A DNA stretch of 64,000 nt from Apium graveolens. Lineage: Eukaryota; Streptophyta; Magnoliopsida; Apiales; Apiaceae. The notes below the pieces were generated by a model. It worked only from the letters and a program-made list of their open reading frames with translations, ran no database searches and was not told the origin of the DNA. Shown one piece after another: positions 53,801 to 64,000 of the stretch. A program made the position numbers and the translations under genes. The stretch's first letter is position 1; each line of letters opens with the position of its first letter. Location of the stretch: contig NC_133649.1 of the NCBI RefSeq assembly GCF_009905375.1, positions 237,364,201-237,428,200 of the forward strand, read 5' to 3'.

Positions 53801-55283
53801 TATCAATGACTCAGGGGTAGACAGATGTATGCAGGTGTCCCGTAACTATCTTATCTCTAGGAGGGCATCTGAATTAGATGTTTTGACAAACAAAGTCAAA
53901 ATTGTGATTCATGAAGATACTCTCTTGCTAACAGAATTGAAGAATGCACAAGTAGCTGCTTTTCCAGAAGCTTATCTACAGCCTAGCAAGGGAGTGGCAT
54001 ACATTTGTTCTACTACTAAACATTTCAAACATTTTCAAGTTCCTAAACAGTGTGTCATGGCAAACAAAAGGCTCATCATGACTCTTGAAACTGAGCTGAA
54101 AGTAAAAAGGAACAAGACTGTTGAAGATGAGGAGATGATAAAACTGTTGAGAAGATATCTGAATAATGCAAAAGCAAACTTGCCCAAAACAAAAATCAAC
54201 AAAGATGATTTGGATGATGATGATGAGCAGAAGAAAGATGATCAAAATCCTTCTGGATTAAATTTAAGTCAGTCTACTAAGCCATCTGGAAGCAGGGGTG
54301 GAGAGAAGAAGGAGGATGACAAGAAAGATGAAGTCACGAGGAGAAAAGGGGAAAGGAAGAGCAGAAAACCTCATGATGATTCAAAAACTCAAACAACCTT
54401 AAATATCCAAACACAACCACCTCAAACCTCAGCTCAACTCACAACATCAACTATCTCTAACATCAAATCTTCCCAAACACCTAAGCCAAAATTTCTTTAC
54501 AGACAAACTGCCAACTCCTTCCTAAAAATTCCAATCACCTCAAGCCCCACTAATTTCAAGAAAATAACAACCCTACCTTTAGCCAAACCGTCACTAAAAT
54601 TCAATCTCAAATCTATGGGAAGAAAGCCTAAGAAAGTCAAGCCTGTAAAGGAAGTGGAAGTCACTGAAAGGGCCATTTGTAATTGCTTCAAAGAATCTGA
54701 CTTTCTACCTCTAAATTGGTGCATCACAGATGAAGACCATTTCCAAAAATCAGCTGAGGAAATTGTCAAAGTCTGGGTTGTATCACTGAGAGAAGTTAGA
54801 GTCTATTTTAAGGGTGGTACATTCACTCTTCTAAACAAAGACTTAATGGATTCTTTGACTCCTGCAGAAATTAAGAGAGTGCTAAGTTTTTTAAAAGGCA
54901 AGGACACTGTTACAAGAACTTGGAGATTATCTTTGGCTGAATGGTTGATTGAAAGGGAGGAAACAAAGAAAAGAGATAAGGCTGAAGCTGAAGAAAGAAG
55001 AAGGAAACATGATGAAGAAATAGACATGTTTGTAAAAAGATCAGAAGAGTTGAAAGCAAAAGGAATGAGCAGAATTTCTAAAGATGGTAGATTTCTAAAC
55101 ATTAAAGTTGGTGGATTCTCAAGATTCAGTTTAGAGTATCTGGACCAAGGGTACCTTAAGGCAGTAAGACAAAAACTTTTGGAACCTCTAAGTGGAACAC
55201 TCATCATAGAAGAACTTGAAATTCTTGATCACTTGAAGGATAAACTTAGAGAAGAAGCAGATGTAAAAACTGTCTTTACCTGA
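50829..55283 (+). pseudogene. Sire-B extra 3' ORF (about 1480 codons, mildly broken)
   Basis: ATG at 50829 (MAQNVA), a 1-bp shift near 50858, then frames 50936-51421, 51460-51960, 52024-52398, 52356-52580, 52599-53000, 53001-53528 and 53724-55283 follow in order with only single stops or short shifts between them. Parts: (1) conserved N-terminal domain (LAGALTANPVLYLDVLHYFW, GLPTENLVEVPTPDELTEFM, NRHLNVGLLILEELATRLIM); (2) Ser/Thr/Gln-rich linker with a basic RSKRSKQ stretch; (3) helical region with a clear coiled coil (SLQDQVTSLQDSNSSLTAQV); (4) Lys/Asp-rich linker near 54200; (5) C-terminal block (AEWLIEREETKKRDKAEAEE, MSRISKDGRFLNIKVGGF). No signal peptide, membrane span or enzyme motif is visible. 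By position it is the Sirevirus 'env-like' ORF; function unknown. Confidence 0.75.
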
Positions 55284-55429
55284 TTCCTGTAATCTTGGAA
55301 CTTGGTGAACCTTATGTTATACAAGTTTTAATTTTATCAAGCTTTATATTTTAATGTTATCTTTCATCAGTTTTAAACTTGGGGTTAGTCTTGTTAACAT
55401 GCATGAATTTGTGTGAAGCAATCTTCTCC

Positions 55430-55444
55430 AAAATTGGGGGAGAT
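55430..55444 (+). other. Sire-B polypurine tract
   Basis: AAAATTGGGGGAGAT immediately before TGTTGTAAAAG. Confidence 0.88.
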
Positions 55445-56861
55445 TGTTGTAAAAGACATGTCTGTACTTTAACAAGACTAAGACAACTTGTCAACCCTAA
55501 GTAAGTTGTATTGTTATCTAAATTTGTATTCTGTACTTGTAACACTTAAAGTCTGTAAAAATGCAAAGGAGCAGACTGGAGTCTTTTTCCTAAAACAGTA
55601 TCAAGCCTAAGGATTCTATCTGGAAGAAAATCATGATGATCATGCCTCAGAAGAATTTTGAAGAAGCTTGGATTTGAATAAATCTGTTTGGAGAAAAATG
55701 TTCTGTCAAGATCTCTACAAGTCACAGATTTAATGTTATAGAGAAGTCATTCGAGAACTCCAGAATGACTTATTGAGAAGTCATTCAAACTCCAAAGAGT
55801 ACCGACGGATAAGCAATATCTACTCGATGGATGAGCTATATATCCACTCGATGGATGAATAACATCTACTCGACGGATGAGCAATATCTACTCGACGGAT
55901 AAGCTATACATCTACTCGACGGATGAGCAATATCTACTCGACGGATAAGCTATACATCTACTCGACGGATGAGCAATATCTACTCAACGGATAAGCAATA
56001 TCCACCGGGAGTAGAGAAGTCAGGAAAGCTAATCGAGAACTCAAAAAGATATCGAAAAGTCATTTTTTCACTAGAGAACTCAGAGTTATCAACAAGTCTA
56101 TATCCATTCGAGAACTCAGAAATATCTATAAGTCAAGTGAAGTTATGAAGACTAGACATCTCGATGAGATGAAAACCTCTACAAGCCAAACTCATTGTGG
56201 AGAACTAGAGATCTCGATAAGCCTTTATACTTATCGAGATATCAAGTGTTTAAATGAATCAAACTGGAGATCTCGAAGTACAGTCTCAAAGTACAGAATT
56301 GCAGATCAGTTCAATATCCAAAATAAACAATCAACAAACAATCCAACAGCTGCAAAAAGTAGCTTGAAGTGTGTGCAAGATCAATGGCAAAGATTAACTG
56401 ACAGAGGAAGATTAAAGTAAACATGGGATACTAAAGATATGCTAAGCCAGAAATGGAAGATTTGCTTTTCTATAAATAGAAATGACAAGTGACAGTTTAG
56501 AAAAGCTAATAGCATGTTTATTATCCACTGTATAAACCAGCAGTTAACTGAGCTATAAAGTTAACACTGGTCTTCTAGTTAGAAGTAACAATTTAGATCA
56601 AAATTCTTGTAACACTCTCGAGAAGAAGCTGAGCTCTTTAACTTCGAAGAGCTTAGAAATTTTATAGAAAAGCATCTTAATTTTTAATACAAAAATTAAG
56701 TGAGTTTTGAAGATCTGTGTTCTTTATTTTGTGCAAGTTCAATTTCTGCATGAACACTTTTCTATACAAGATTTAATTTACTTTGTTCAACCATTATCTT
56801 TCAAGAAATGCCTAAAATCAGAAGAATACATTCACCCCCCTGTGTGTGATTCGTTACCTAA
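55445..56861 (+). repeat. Sire-B 3' LTR
   Basis: 1417 bp matching the 5' LTR with several short indels (for example loss of about 14 bp at 56352). Ends ACCTAA where the 5' copy has ACCTAACA. TATA at 56471. Confidence 0.9.
55801..56000 (+). repeat. Array of nine CTCGACGGATGAG-type units in the Sire-B 3' LTR
   Basis: Nine units as in the 5' LTR, but the order of the CGACGG and CGATGG variants differs, and CGACGG units dominate (six or seven of nine). Confidence 0.88.
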
Positions 56862-58970
56862 TATATATGGATTTGTAGAATCGAGAACAGCTGCATCAGG
56901 AATTATCCTTTTATCAAGAATGTGTTGTTTGTCAAGATTGACCCCATATTAGGATTTGATACTGAGTCTATAACAGTACTTTGAACTATTGGTTCTTGTG
57001 TGACTTGAGGTGTAGAAGCTTCTTCAATCCTTTGAACTAAAGGTTTTTGTGTGCTTCCCTCAAAGACGGGATCATTGATAATAGCATCCAATCCATCAAT
57101 ATGCATTTGATGAGATTCCCCATCTTGGACTGTCTTCAGAATGTCATCAGTCACAGAATTATGACTTCCTTGAGCAATGTCAGGAATAGTAAGATTTGAT
57201 GTTATGTTTGCACCTACACTTTGAGCAGGTGGTTCTTATGTAGCTGGGGCATTAACAGGTGCATCTTCACTTTGAGAAGATGCTTCTTGTGTATTTTACC
57301 CCTTCTATGGTGATTGAAGTTTGGTCTTTTAACCTTGATAAAATGTGGAAGTCTGTGCTTTTCTCTACACTTGAATTTGTTCAAGTGTTGGCTGTGTAGA
57401 CTCCTTACAAGGTGCATTGGGGAGAATGCTCTTTTCAATAGAAACACCCTATTGAGAGGATGTCTCTAGAATCTGTTATGCCCCATTTTTACAAATGCAT
57501 CCTTTTGGGAGGATACAGAGGTGGTTTGAATGGTCAGCTCAGTTTTCTTTGCCTTCTTTATTTTTCTGACCAAAGGTGACTCATTTAGTGTTTGTTCCTC
57601 ACCACTCTCATTCATCACTGTAAGTGTTATCTCATTTCTCTTCTTTTTTACTCACTTAATCCTTTTGAGAAGATGAAGTGGTTGGTTTCCTAGCTGCTAA
57701 TGGTTTTGAAGGAATGGTCTCAGCTTGGGAAGACCCCTGTTGGTTTTCCTGTATTTGAACTTCTACAGGTTCAAGGACCATAGCTGTACTAGGTTGAGCA
57801 TTTGATCTCATATCAGGCATAGGGTAAAGGTAAGTCCTAAACCTCTCCAACATGAATGGAGTGATTCTCAGACTCACATTTACCTTATTTTTTGTAGTAA
57901 GTGAGCCAAATATAATTTTGGACACTTGCTTATAATTGCATATTTTAGTGTTGTCTATACCATTCAACAAATGTATGTCTGATACCTTATGATTTAAGGT
58001 AAACATTATAAATCTAGGGAAGAAAATTTCCTTACCTCGAGCAGAGAGGGGCATTGTCAGCCTGGTTGCAAGTTCTTCCAGGATCAATAAACTAACATTT
58101 AAATGTCTATTGTGGGCTATTGAGAACACCAGCTTCTACACCACACTTGAAATATTGTCATACCCTGCCTTCTTGCATGTGAAGGCCCTCACTATAAAGT
58201 CAAACATATAGGACCACTCCTTCCTTAGGTTTGTTCTGTTCAAGCTTACCAAGTTGATTCTTCCACCATAGTTAATGAAGTCTATAAACTCAGTTAGTTC
58301 ATCCTGGGTTGGCACCTCCACTAGATTTGCAGTTGGAAGACCCAAGGCTGCATTCACATCTTACTCATTGAATTCTAACTGTTGGCCTCCAGTTGAGCAT
58401 GTCACCACCAATGACACAGAGTTGTCATGCATAACAGTTCTCACCACTGCTGTTGTCCAGAATTCATGCAGAACATCCATGTATAGGACCGGGTTAGCTG
58501 TTAAAGCACCTGCAACATAGGATTCAGACAAAAAATTCACAAACCCCTTGAAACTGTCAGGGGCTTGGTTAGCATCAGTGAAAGCTATGTAGTTGATTCC
58601 TTTATCTGGGATTACAGCTCTAACATTGTTGAGTAAGATTGAATGGGTAAGAAAAATTAGCGAGAAAGAGTTTGAAATGAGAGAGAAATCAGTTTCGAAT
58701 TGAAAAAGCTAGGTCACTTAGAGTTCTCGAAAGCGTATGTATATGTATCTAGATGTCTGGGTATTTATAGTAAAAGCAAATGACTTATCGAGAAGTCAAA
58801 AATAAATGTTTGGAGTATACTTATCGAAAAGTCATTTTGAATGTGAATTATATATCGAGAAGTCATTTTAATTTACTCTTTTAGAGAACTAAAATTTAAC
58901 TTATCGAGATGTCAAATAAATACCCAGTTTGTCCAAAATGGACTGAATTGTTTCCAATTTTTATTTGAAT
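56862..58970 (-). pseudogene. Sire-D extra 3' ORF, N-terminal part, and upstream spacer
   Basis: Minus-strand pieces 58136-58357, 57656-58129, 57214-57447 and 56903-57154 carry the same N-terminal domain as Sire-A and Sire-B (AGALTANPVLYMDVLHEFWT, DVNAALGLPTANLVEVPTQD, YGGRINLVSLNRTNLRKEWS, AHNRHLNVSLLILEELATRL) followed by an acidic linker. 58640-58970 is the palindromic spacer. A sharp break at 58971 ends the resemblance to Sire-A/B (compare 27290), so the pol side of Sire-D is missing. The C-terminal part lies left of Sire-B at 42851-45277. Confidence 0.7.
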
Positions 58971-60143
58971 ACTTCTGCAGACCAACTTCCTTAGAAATTT
59001 CAACTATCTTGGCTGTTTGAGATTTAGTAACTGTCTGATCAGGAATTGTCACTGTCTTGTCAGGAATTGCATGAGACATGTCAGGATTTGACAACGACTT
59101 GTCAGGATGTGCAGATTCTTGATCCAGAGAAATATCAGCCAACACTGTAAGACCATGTGAATTTTTTTGAACCATTTTTCCTGCCTTCATCAGTCTTCGT
59201 TTCTCAGGCTTAGCAGCTGCAATTAAACTTTGGTCTTCTTCTGCATTAGCACCAGTAACCTCCACTATTCTAGCAGGCTTCTTGAATATAATTGGATCAT
59301 CACTGTCACTCTCAGTGTCTGATGATTCATCAACCAGCTAAACACCAGCTCTAATTTTCCTTCCTACATTCTCCTTAATTTTTGTTATTGAGGAAACACT
59401 TTTCTTTCTTGCTCAACCTTTTTGCTCCAAAGATTTAGGTGAATGTGAAACAACCTTTAGACCTGATTGTCTCTGAGACACATCAGTCTTAGCTATTGTC
59501 TTTGATTTTGTAACTGATTCCTTTTGAGAAGAACCAAAGGTATTAGAGTGTTTTGATGTAAGGGAAGAAAAATAGACACTTTGGTTAGGAATAGGGTTGG
59601 ATGTGCCCTATTCCAAAGTTTCAGGATTTGGAAAACTATATTGGTGAGGCATTTTATCAGACAAAACATCCACAATTCTCGTGGTAAAACTGTTCCTCCC
59701 CTGAAAGTATCTTTCCATTTTGCTAAATCAGTTAGAGATTTAAAATTGATTTGAAAGATCATCAGAAGTTCATCTTTTTCAAAACTTTCACCAAGTAAAA
59801 GATAAGTAAAAATCAATTGTAAAAACCTAGTATAACCAACAACATTTTGTTGTCATCAGGAAATACTGTGTAATATCATCCGAATCCTGTCAAAAACCTG
59901 TGTGCTTGATCTGTTCATTAATATTGAAATAGCTTGAGAATAGTTAGTTGTAAACATGTGAATTATGAATATGAATCAGAAAAATATGAAATCAACAATA
60001 TTCATATATGCAAACATCAAGACGATATGAACAGTTCTTCCTTAATAAACAGGATATTAAACAACAGAGAATTTTAATAATAATAATATTTAAATATAAG
60101 AAAGACTACAAAAGAAATTAATCCTAACTCCTAAGAACTAGAA
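58971..60143 (-). pseudogene. Fragment of another Sirevirus-type 3' ORF
   Basis: Minus-strand frames 59493-59816 and 58912-59265 show FTYLLLGESFEKDELLMIFQ, an acidic stretch (DESSDTESDSDDPII), and a Lys/Ala-rich region with a repeated IPDKTV/NPDMSH-like motif (PDKSLSNPDMSHAIPDKTVT). Multiple stops. By composition and context this is a 3' ORF of another family; no domain is recognised. Confidence 0.45.
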
Positions 60144-60540
60144 CTATTCTTCCTTCGCCTTCTTTTTGTCCTCCTTGTTTTTCATCTCTCTCCTACGGTA
60201 TATGCGAGAGATGGATGATACAAGAGAAATAATGTTCTCTTGTAACTCCAAGAGTTCGAGTCGACGTTGCTCTGCCTCCTCAGCCAGTCGTATCTCTTCG
60301 TAATGAACATCCAATATAAAAAGATGCAACTCAAGCTGATCATCCCATCAAAGATGATCAAAAATCATTTGAGGAACTTCAGTAGGGTGAAAAATTTGAC
60401 CATTAATTAGGGCTCTCAGTCCGAAAGGGTCAAAATAAAGTCTTTCTTCTTCAGGATTAAGAACCGGAAAATATACTCCATATATTCGAGTATAAAAGTG
60501 AGCCTTTGTAATAATGAGTGTAGATTTGGAGATTCGGATT
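60144..60540 (-). pseudogene. Small charged protein fragment, unknown
   Basis: The minus strand from about 60540 reads through IITKAHFYTRIYGVYFPVLN, EERLYFDPFGLRALINGQIF and HPTEVPQMIFDHL, one stop near 60347, then 60329-60144 HLFILDVHYEEIRLAEEAEQ with a Lys/Glu-rich end (MKNKEDKKKAKEE). It ends 45 bp from the 60586 LTR. It may be part of the 3' ORF cut by that insertion. No family recognised. Confidence 0.4.
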
Positions 60541-60585
60541 TAGAGCTTTGGTGTAGAGAGAGCGAAACGTTTGGGTGATATGTTA

Positions 60586-61117
60586 TGTTAGGCCCTTAAT
60601 AAACTGTAGAGGGGGGTGAATATAGTTAATACAATCGATTTGACAAAGCTGCAACAGAATCAACAGTTTTTATATTAACTAATAAAAACTTATTGCAAAT
60701 GTACTCTCTCAAAAGGATGAACAATTATCCTTGAGAGCTGCTAGGTTATGTGAAAGATATAACAATATCGTAATGCTTATAGCATAAAACTAAACTATGC
60801 TTTATATAGAGCACATCTACCAATATATAAGAATCTTATTCTATTAATAACAAGGAAACCTATACAATTGCTTCTTAGATAAAGTCCTTGACCGCCGTGA
60901 GTTCCTGTTTCCTTTTCCTCCTCGAAGATTAACTGATGTGAAAAATAATGATTTCATCATCCGTCGAAATCATCATCCGTCGAAATCATCATCCGTTGAT
61001 ATCCTATTATCCGTTGATATCTCATCATCTGTTGATGTCATTAACATCCATTGATATATAAGTTCTGAAGTAAACTTATGATAGATTTTTATTTGATATC
61101 ATCAATTGCTCCTAACA
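60586..61117 (-). repeat. 3' LTR (532 bp) of a further Sirevirus-type element (Sire-F)
   Basis: Plus-strand TGTTAGGCCCTTAATAAACT...TTGCTCCTAACA. On the minus strand it begins TGTTAGGAGC and is preceded by TTGGGGGAGAT, a purine tract nearly identical to Sire-A/B. Minus TATATAAA at 60801-60809. The G-rich GTAGAGGGGGGTGAATATAG near its left end parallels the CACCCCCC end of the Sire LTRs. Confidence 0.8.
60951..61066 (-). repeat. Short tandem array with TCGACGGATGA core in the Sire-F LTR
   Basis: About six units of 16-19 bp (plus CATCATCCGTCGAAAT and variants with GTTGATAT). On the minus strand the first units read TTTCGACGGATGATG, sharing TCGACGGATGA with the Sire-B array. Confidence 0.85.
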
Positions 61118-62582
61118 ATCTCCCCCAACTTGTTTATTATGGAAATATGGACAAGTTCCAATTGATGATGTCAAAACTATCTAAATGCAGGAATCAAGTA
61201 TGCATATTCAATCTTGCTTCAGTGAATATCAGACTTTAACTCTTCATCCTGAACTGCTTCTTTAACTTGAGCAATGTTAGAGGTTAACTCCACTTCCTCG
61301 GCTCAGAATGCTTCTAAAAATCTTCCTTCTTTGACAAGCTTGAATGATTTCTGCTTCTACTTATTTATCTTCAGTATCATGAGCTTGAACTACTGTATAA
61401 ATTGGATCTATCAGAGTTTAAGATTTAGATTCCTTAGATACTGACTTCTTCTTTATAACGGCTTTGGCTTTAGGCTTCGAAATCCTTGCCTTTTCTTCTA
61501 TCTTCTCTTTTCCTTTAAGCTTCCTGTCAACAGTTCCAATACCTTGTGATCTGAGATATCTTTCATCTTCTGCCTGACTGATTTCCCTTATAACTATACC
61601 TCTGGTTGGTCTGTTAGAAGGATCATCTTCATAAAGTACTTGAGAAATAACAGCAATATCAACATTTGCTTTCTTCATGGAATTTTTAAAGTATTCATCT
61701 GTTTGCCTTAGCTATTCAAGATTAACTCCAGGATTTTCTTTTACAAATATTATTCTACTCACCTCAGAGTCAAATAATTGAATCTTTGGATCCTTGTAGA
61801 ATAGAGTTGTCTTTCTTCCTTTAATTTTCAGAGTTTGAAGATATTGACTTGCTTCAGCACCAGCTTCTCTCTCCAGAATCCTTGGTCTTCATCAGCAACA
61901 ATTGTGACTTGTGAAGATTGTTGCATTTTAGTGGTCATAGTCAAATCTTCAACTATTCTTTCATTCCTCTTATTTTCTCCTCCTTGTCTAGACTGAAATA
62001 TAGTGATTGTTTTTTATGAATAACTAATTCCAACTAATTCTTCACCTCTTCTCCTTTTTCTTTCCTTCTGTCCTCCCTTATTACCTCCATCAGGATTTTC
62101 ATCATCAGTACTTGTCAATGACAATTGCTTGCATTTAGATTCAATAATTTTCTCCCCCTTTTTGGCATCATCGCCAAGGAGTAGAGAAAAAATCAGCTCC
62201 ATTGAATTCTGTACTTTTGTAAGTTCATCAGACATTTGAACTTCATTAGCTTCCAATCTAGCTTGACTGGCTTCAATTGCAGTTTGTTTGGCAACTATTG
62301 GTCAAATTTGTTTCTAAATTTCCTGATGAGTAAGCATCTGATTGATTTGAGTAGTAGTTGCTTCATGAGCTGTGTGTAAGGATCTGACAAATAGAAGTTG
62401 ATGCTTTCAGATGATTCAGCACATCAAGATTTGTAATTTTCTGTTCTGCTGTTTCCAGATGTTCAACAATGTGATGTCTGGAAATATGATATGTATCATC
62501 TTTCCAATGAGCATTCCAGAGATTATCAGAATAATCCTACTTCTTCTTAGCATCTAACTCTTTCATTTTCTGTTATCTCACA
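61118..62582 (-). pseudogene. Sire-F 3' ORF, C-terminal part
   Basis: Minus-strand pieces 62014-62256 (SMELIFSLLLGDDAKKGEKI and a basic KERKRRRGEEL end) and 61418-61678 (VISQVLYEDDPSNRPTRGIV and a Lys-rich end) lead to the purine tract at 61118. The IFSLL-x-DAKKGE motif is shared with Sire-D (near 44240), so these C-terminal parts are related. Cut at 62582 by the next LTR. Confidence 0.6.
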
Positions 62583-64000
62583 TGTTAGTGTTTGTGCCCT
62601 AGAGATAACACTATTATGTTTATATTATGAAACATTTGGATTATTAATTATGATTATATGGATTATTCTTTAGTAATTTATTATATCTTTATTTTCTGCG
62701 ATAAGATGTTAGATTAATAAATGTCCTTGGAGTATGATATGTAAATCTATATCTCTAAGTACGTGACTTGGAAATGAGATTATGAGAATAGTATTGATAT
62801 TCCTAAAGGTCCCTAGTCAAGTATTATTGTTAAGGGACGATAATAAATACATTGAGACTAGTGTGTTTGTTGGCTGATGATCACATCTCATTGATCATAG
62901 GTATTATGATACTAAAGTCAAAACACAGGCACATGTATTAAATACATGGTGCTGGATTGACCCGTTGTGAGATACTACATGTTTATAGTGTCATATGTTA
63001 ATCTCACAGTGATAATGATGTATTGGTCCTTTGACCTGAAATCATTATATTTCTATATGAGAATTAATATACTTTGATACTATTGAAAGTTATCCTTGAC
63101 CGGGTAATAATAAAAGTAGACATTGGGTACATTATGAATCGTATAAGAAATATGAATGATCTAGATGGGATTTAGCCCTCCTTTATTAAAGGAGTGATAT
63201 TATTGGCCTCTTAATTGAGTAAGACTATAAAATGCACGGCCGTGCTCAAATACTGATTTATTTAATAGTTTACTCATTGATCAAGGAAAGAATGATTGAA
63301 CGTTAACAGAGGATGACACAATGCATGCCTCGAGTTTGATCTATAATATAAGGCTAAAGGGATTATATTATATTGTACATTATTCACGAAAGGTTTAATT
63401 GATCACCGATTTAATTATTATTACTTGGGTAACAATGATGTATTATTAGATGCCGCTCATTGTTTATGATTTTAAATTAGATTTAAAATTGTTGCCAACG
63501 GAATAATAACCTAAAGGGTCGTACAAAGAATGATTGGAGGATTATTTAATTTAAATTCAGATTTAAATTAAATGTAAATAATTCAAATTATTTGTTATTA
63601 ATTAAGTGTGACTTAATTAATTAAATAAATAGGAAATTTGAATTTAATATTAAATCCAAAATTAAGTTATTGGATGTTTAAATGAGACTTAATAATACAA
63701 TAATTAGAATTTCAAATTTAATAATAATAATAACTCTAAAATTCAGTTTAGGGTTGGAGGCCCATTAGCTCTTGCCTATATAATATATTTTTCTAATAGA
63801 ATTAGGGTTACACGTTTTATTTGATAAAACATAAACCCTATCAGCTTGAAGAGAGATAGAGAGCAAGAAAGCGGCCTCAAGAACGTGCTAGTACGCACCC
63901 ATCCTCCGGGCGATCATTCGTGTGGATACCTTCAAGGCGTAGATCGTTCCAGCGACGGGCTATGTGGTGATCATTCAAGACCTCCATCTTTCCATTAACG
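62583..64000 (+). repeat. Copia-type 5' LTR running off the window
   Basis: TGTTAGTGTTTGTGCCC begins after TCACA. The sequence is AT-rich with a TATA box (CTATATAATAT at 63776-63786). The last 21 bases (ACCTCCATCTTTCCATTAAC + G) match the copia-2 LTR at 31300, close to that LTR's 3' part, so this is a related copia LTR in plus orientation. The rest shows little similarity by eye. No coding region lies inside the window. Confidence 0.65.

Larger units (their letters stand above)
45278..56861 (+). mobile_element. Sirevirus-like element Sire-B (11.6 kb, plus strand, pol-deleted)
   Basis: 5' LTR 45278-46718, PBS 46721, Gag, protease, a deletion scar, palindrome-rich spacer, the long 3' ORF 50829-55283, purine tract and 3' LTR 55445-56861. 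Integrase, RT and RNase H are missing, only the last codons of pol remain (IFTKPLDEE at 49876). The 5-bp flanks are TATCT on the left and TATAT on the right, an imperfect duplication, and the terminal CA of the 3' LTR is gone. It is a non-autonomous derivative that kept structural and accessory ORFs. Confidence 0.88.

Noticed and set aside
50829..55283. Envelope glycoprotein
   Set aside because: Position fits the 'env-like' ORF of Sireviruses, but I see no signal peptide, fusion peptide or transmembrane helix, so function is left open.
1..64000. tRNA or rRNA genes
   Set aside because: Only short tRNA-complementary primer sites were found; no cloverleaf with A and B boxes or rRNA stretch was recognised by eye. 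A tRNAscan or Rfam run would be decisive.

Overview
The window is eukaryotic nuclear DNA from a plant, in a region built almost entirely of LTR retrotransposons. The evidence is Ty3/gypsy Tat-lineage and Ty1/copia (including Sirevirus-like) polyproteins, tRNA primer-binding sites, polypurine tracts, TG...CA LTRs with 5-bp target duplications, short U-rich GT-AG introns and a very AT-rich background. I found no host gene, rRNA, tRNA or CRISPR. The species cannot be named from sequence alone.

Layout, left to right. (1) 1-18626: a copia element on the minus strand (called copia-1). Its left LTR is split at 489/11146 by a complete, young Ty3/gypsy Tat-lineage element (490-11140, duplication CAGTT). 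The gypsy carries one intact 1901-codon gag-pol, an antisense gene with two predicted introns and its own TATA box, and two tandem-repeat blocks before its 3' LTR. (2) 18627-21099: the right part of a long LTR-like sequence (X) into which copia-1 inserted. (3) 21100-42850: a Sirevirus-like copia element on the minus strand (Sire-A), with gag, INT, RT, RNase H and a long extra 3' ORF. It is interrupted by a 618-bp solo LTR (24410-25027, duplication GTTCC) and by a second copia element on the plus strand (copia-2, 29744-38477, duplication CAAAC) of the copia-1 family. (4) 42851-45277 and 56862-58970: two pieces of another Sirevirus-type 3' ORF (Sire-D, minus), separated by a plus-strand Sirevirus-like element (Sire-B, 45278-56861). 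Sire-B keeps gag, protease and the long 3' ORF but has lost integrase, RT and RNase H. (5) 58971-62582: debris of related minus-strand elements with a 532-bp LTR (60586-61117). (6) 62583-64000: a further copia-type LTR running off the window.

Order of insertion. Nesting gives: Sire-A, then X in its LTR, then copia-1 in X, then gypsy in copia-1. LTR differences counted by hand agree: gypsy 5/569 (0.9%), copia-1 about 25/1650 (1.5%), copia-2 about 44/1710 (2.6%).

How the parts work together. Only the gypsy looks potentially autonomous. The copia copies are broken in complementary ways: copia-2 lacks most of gag, copia-1 lacks part of RT and RNase H, Sire-A lacks protease, Sire-B lacks INT-RT-RNase H. 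Any mobility would need proteins from relatives. The observations most worth a second look are the spliced antisense gene of the gypsy, its 89-bp repeat made of alternating inverted cores, the modular Sirevirus 3' ORF, the 16-bp palindrome clusters, and an 11-bp motif amplified in the LTRs of two different families.
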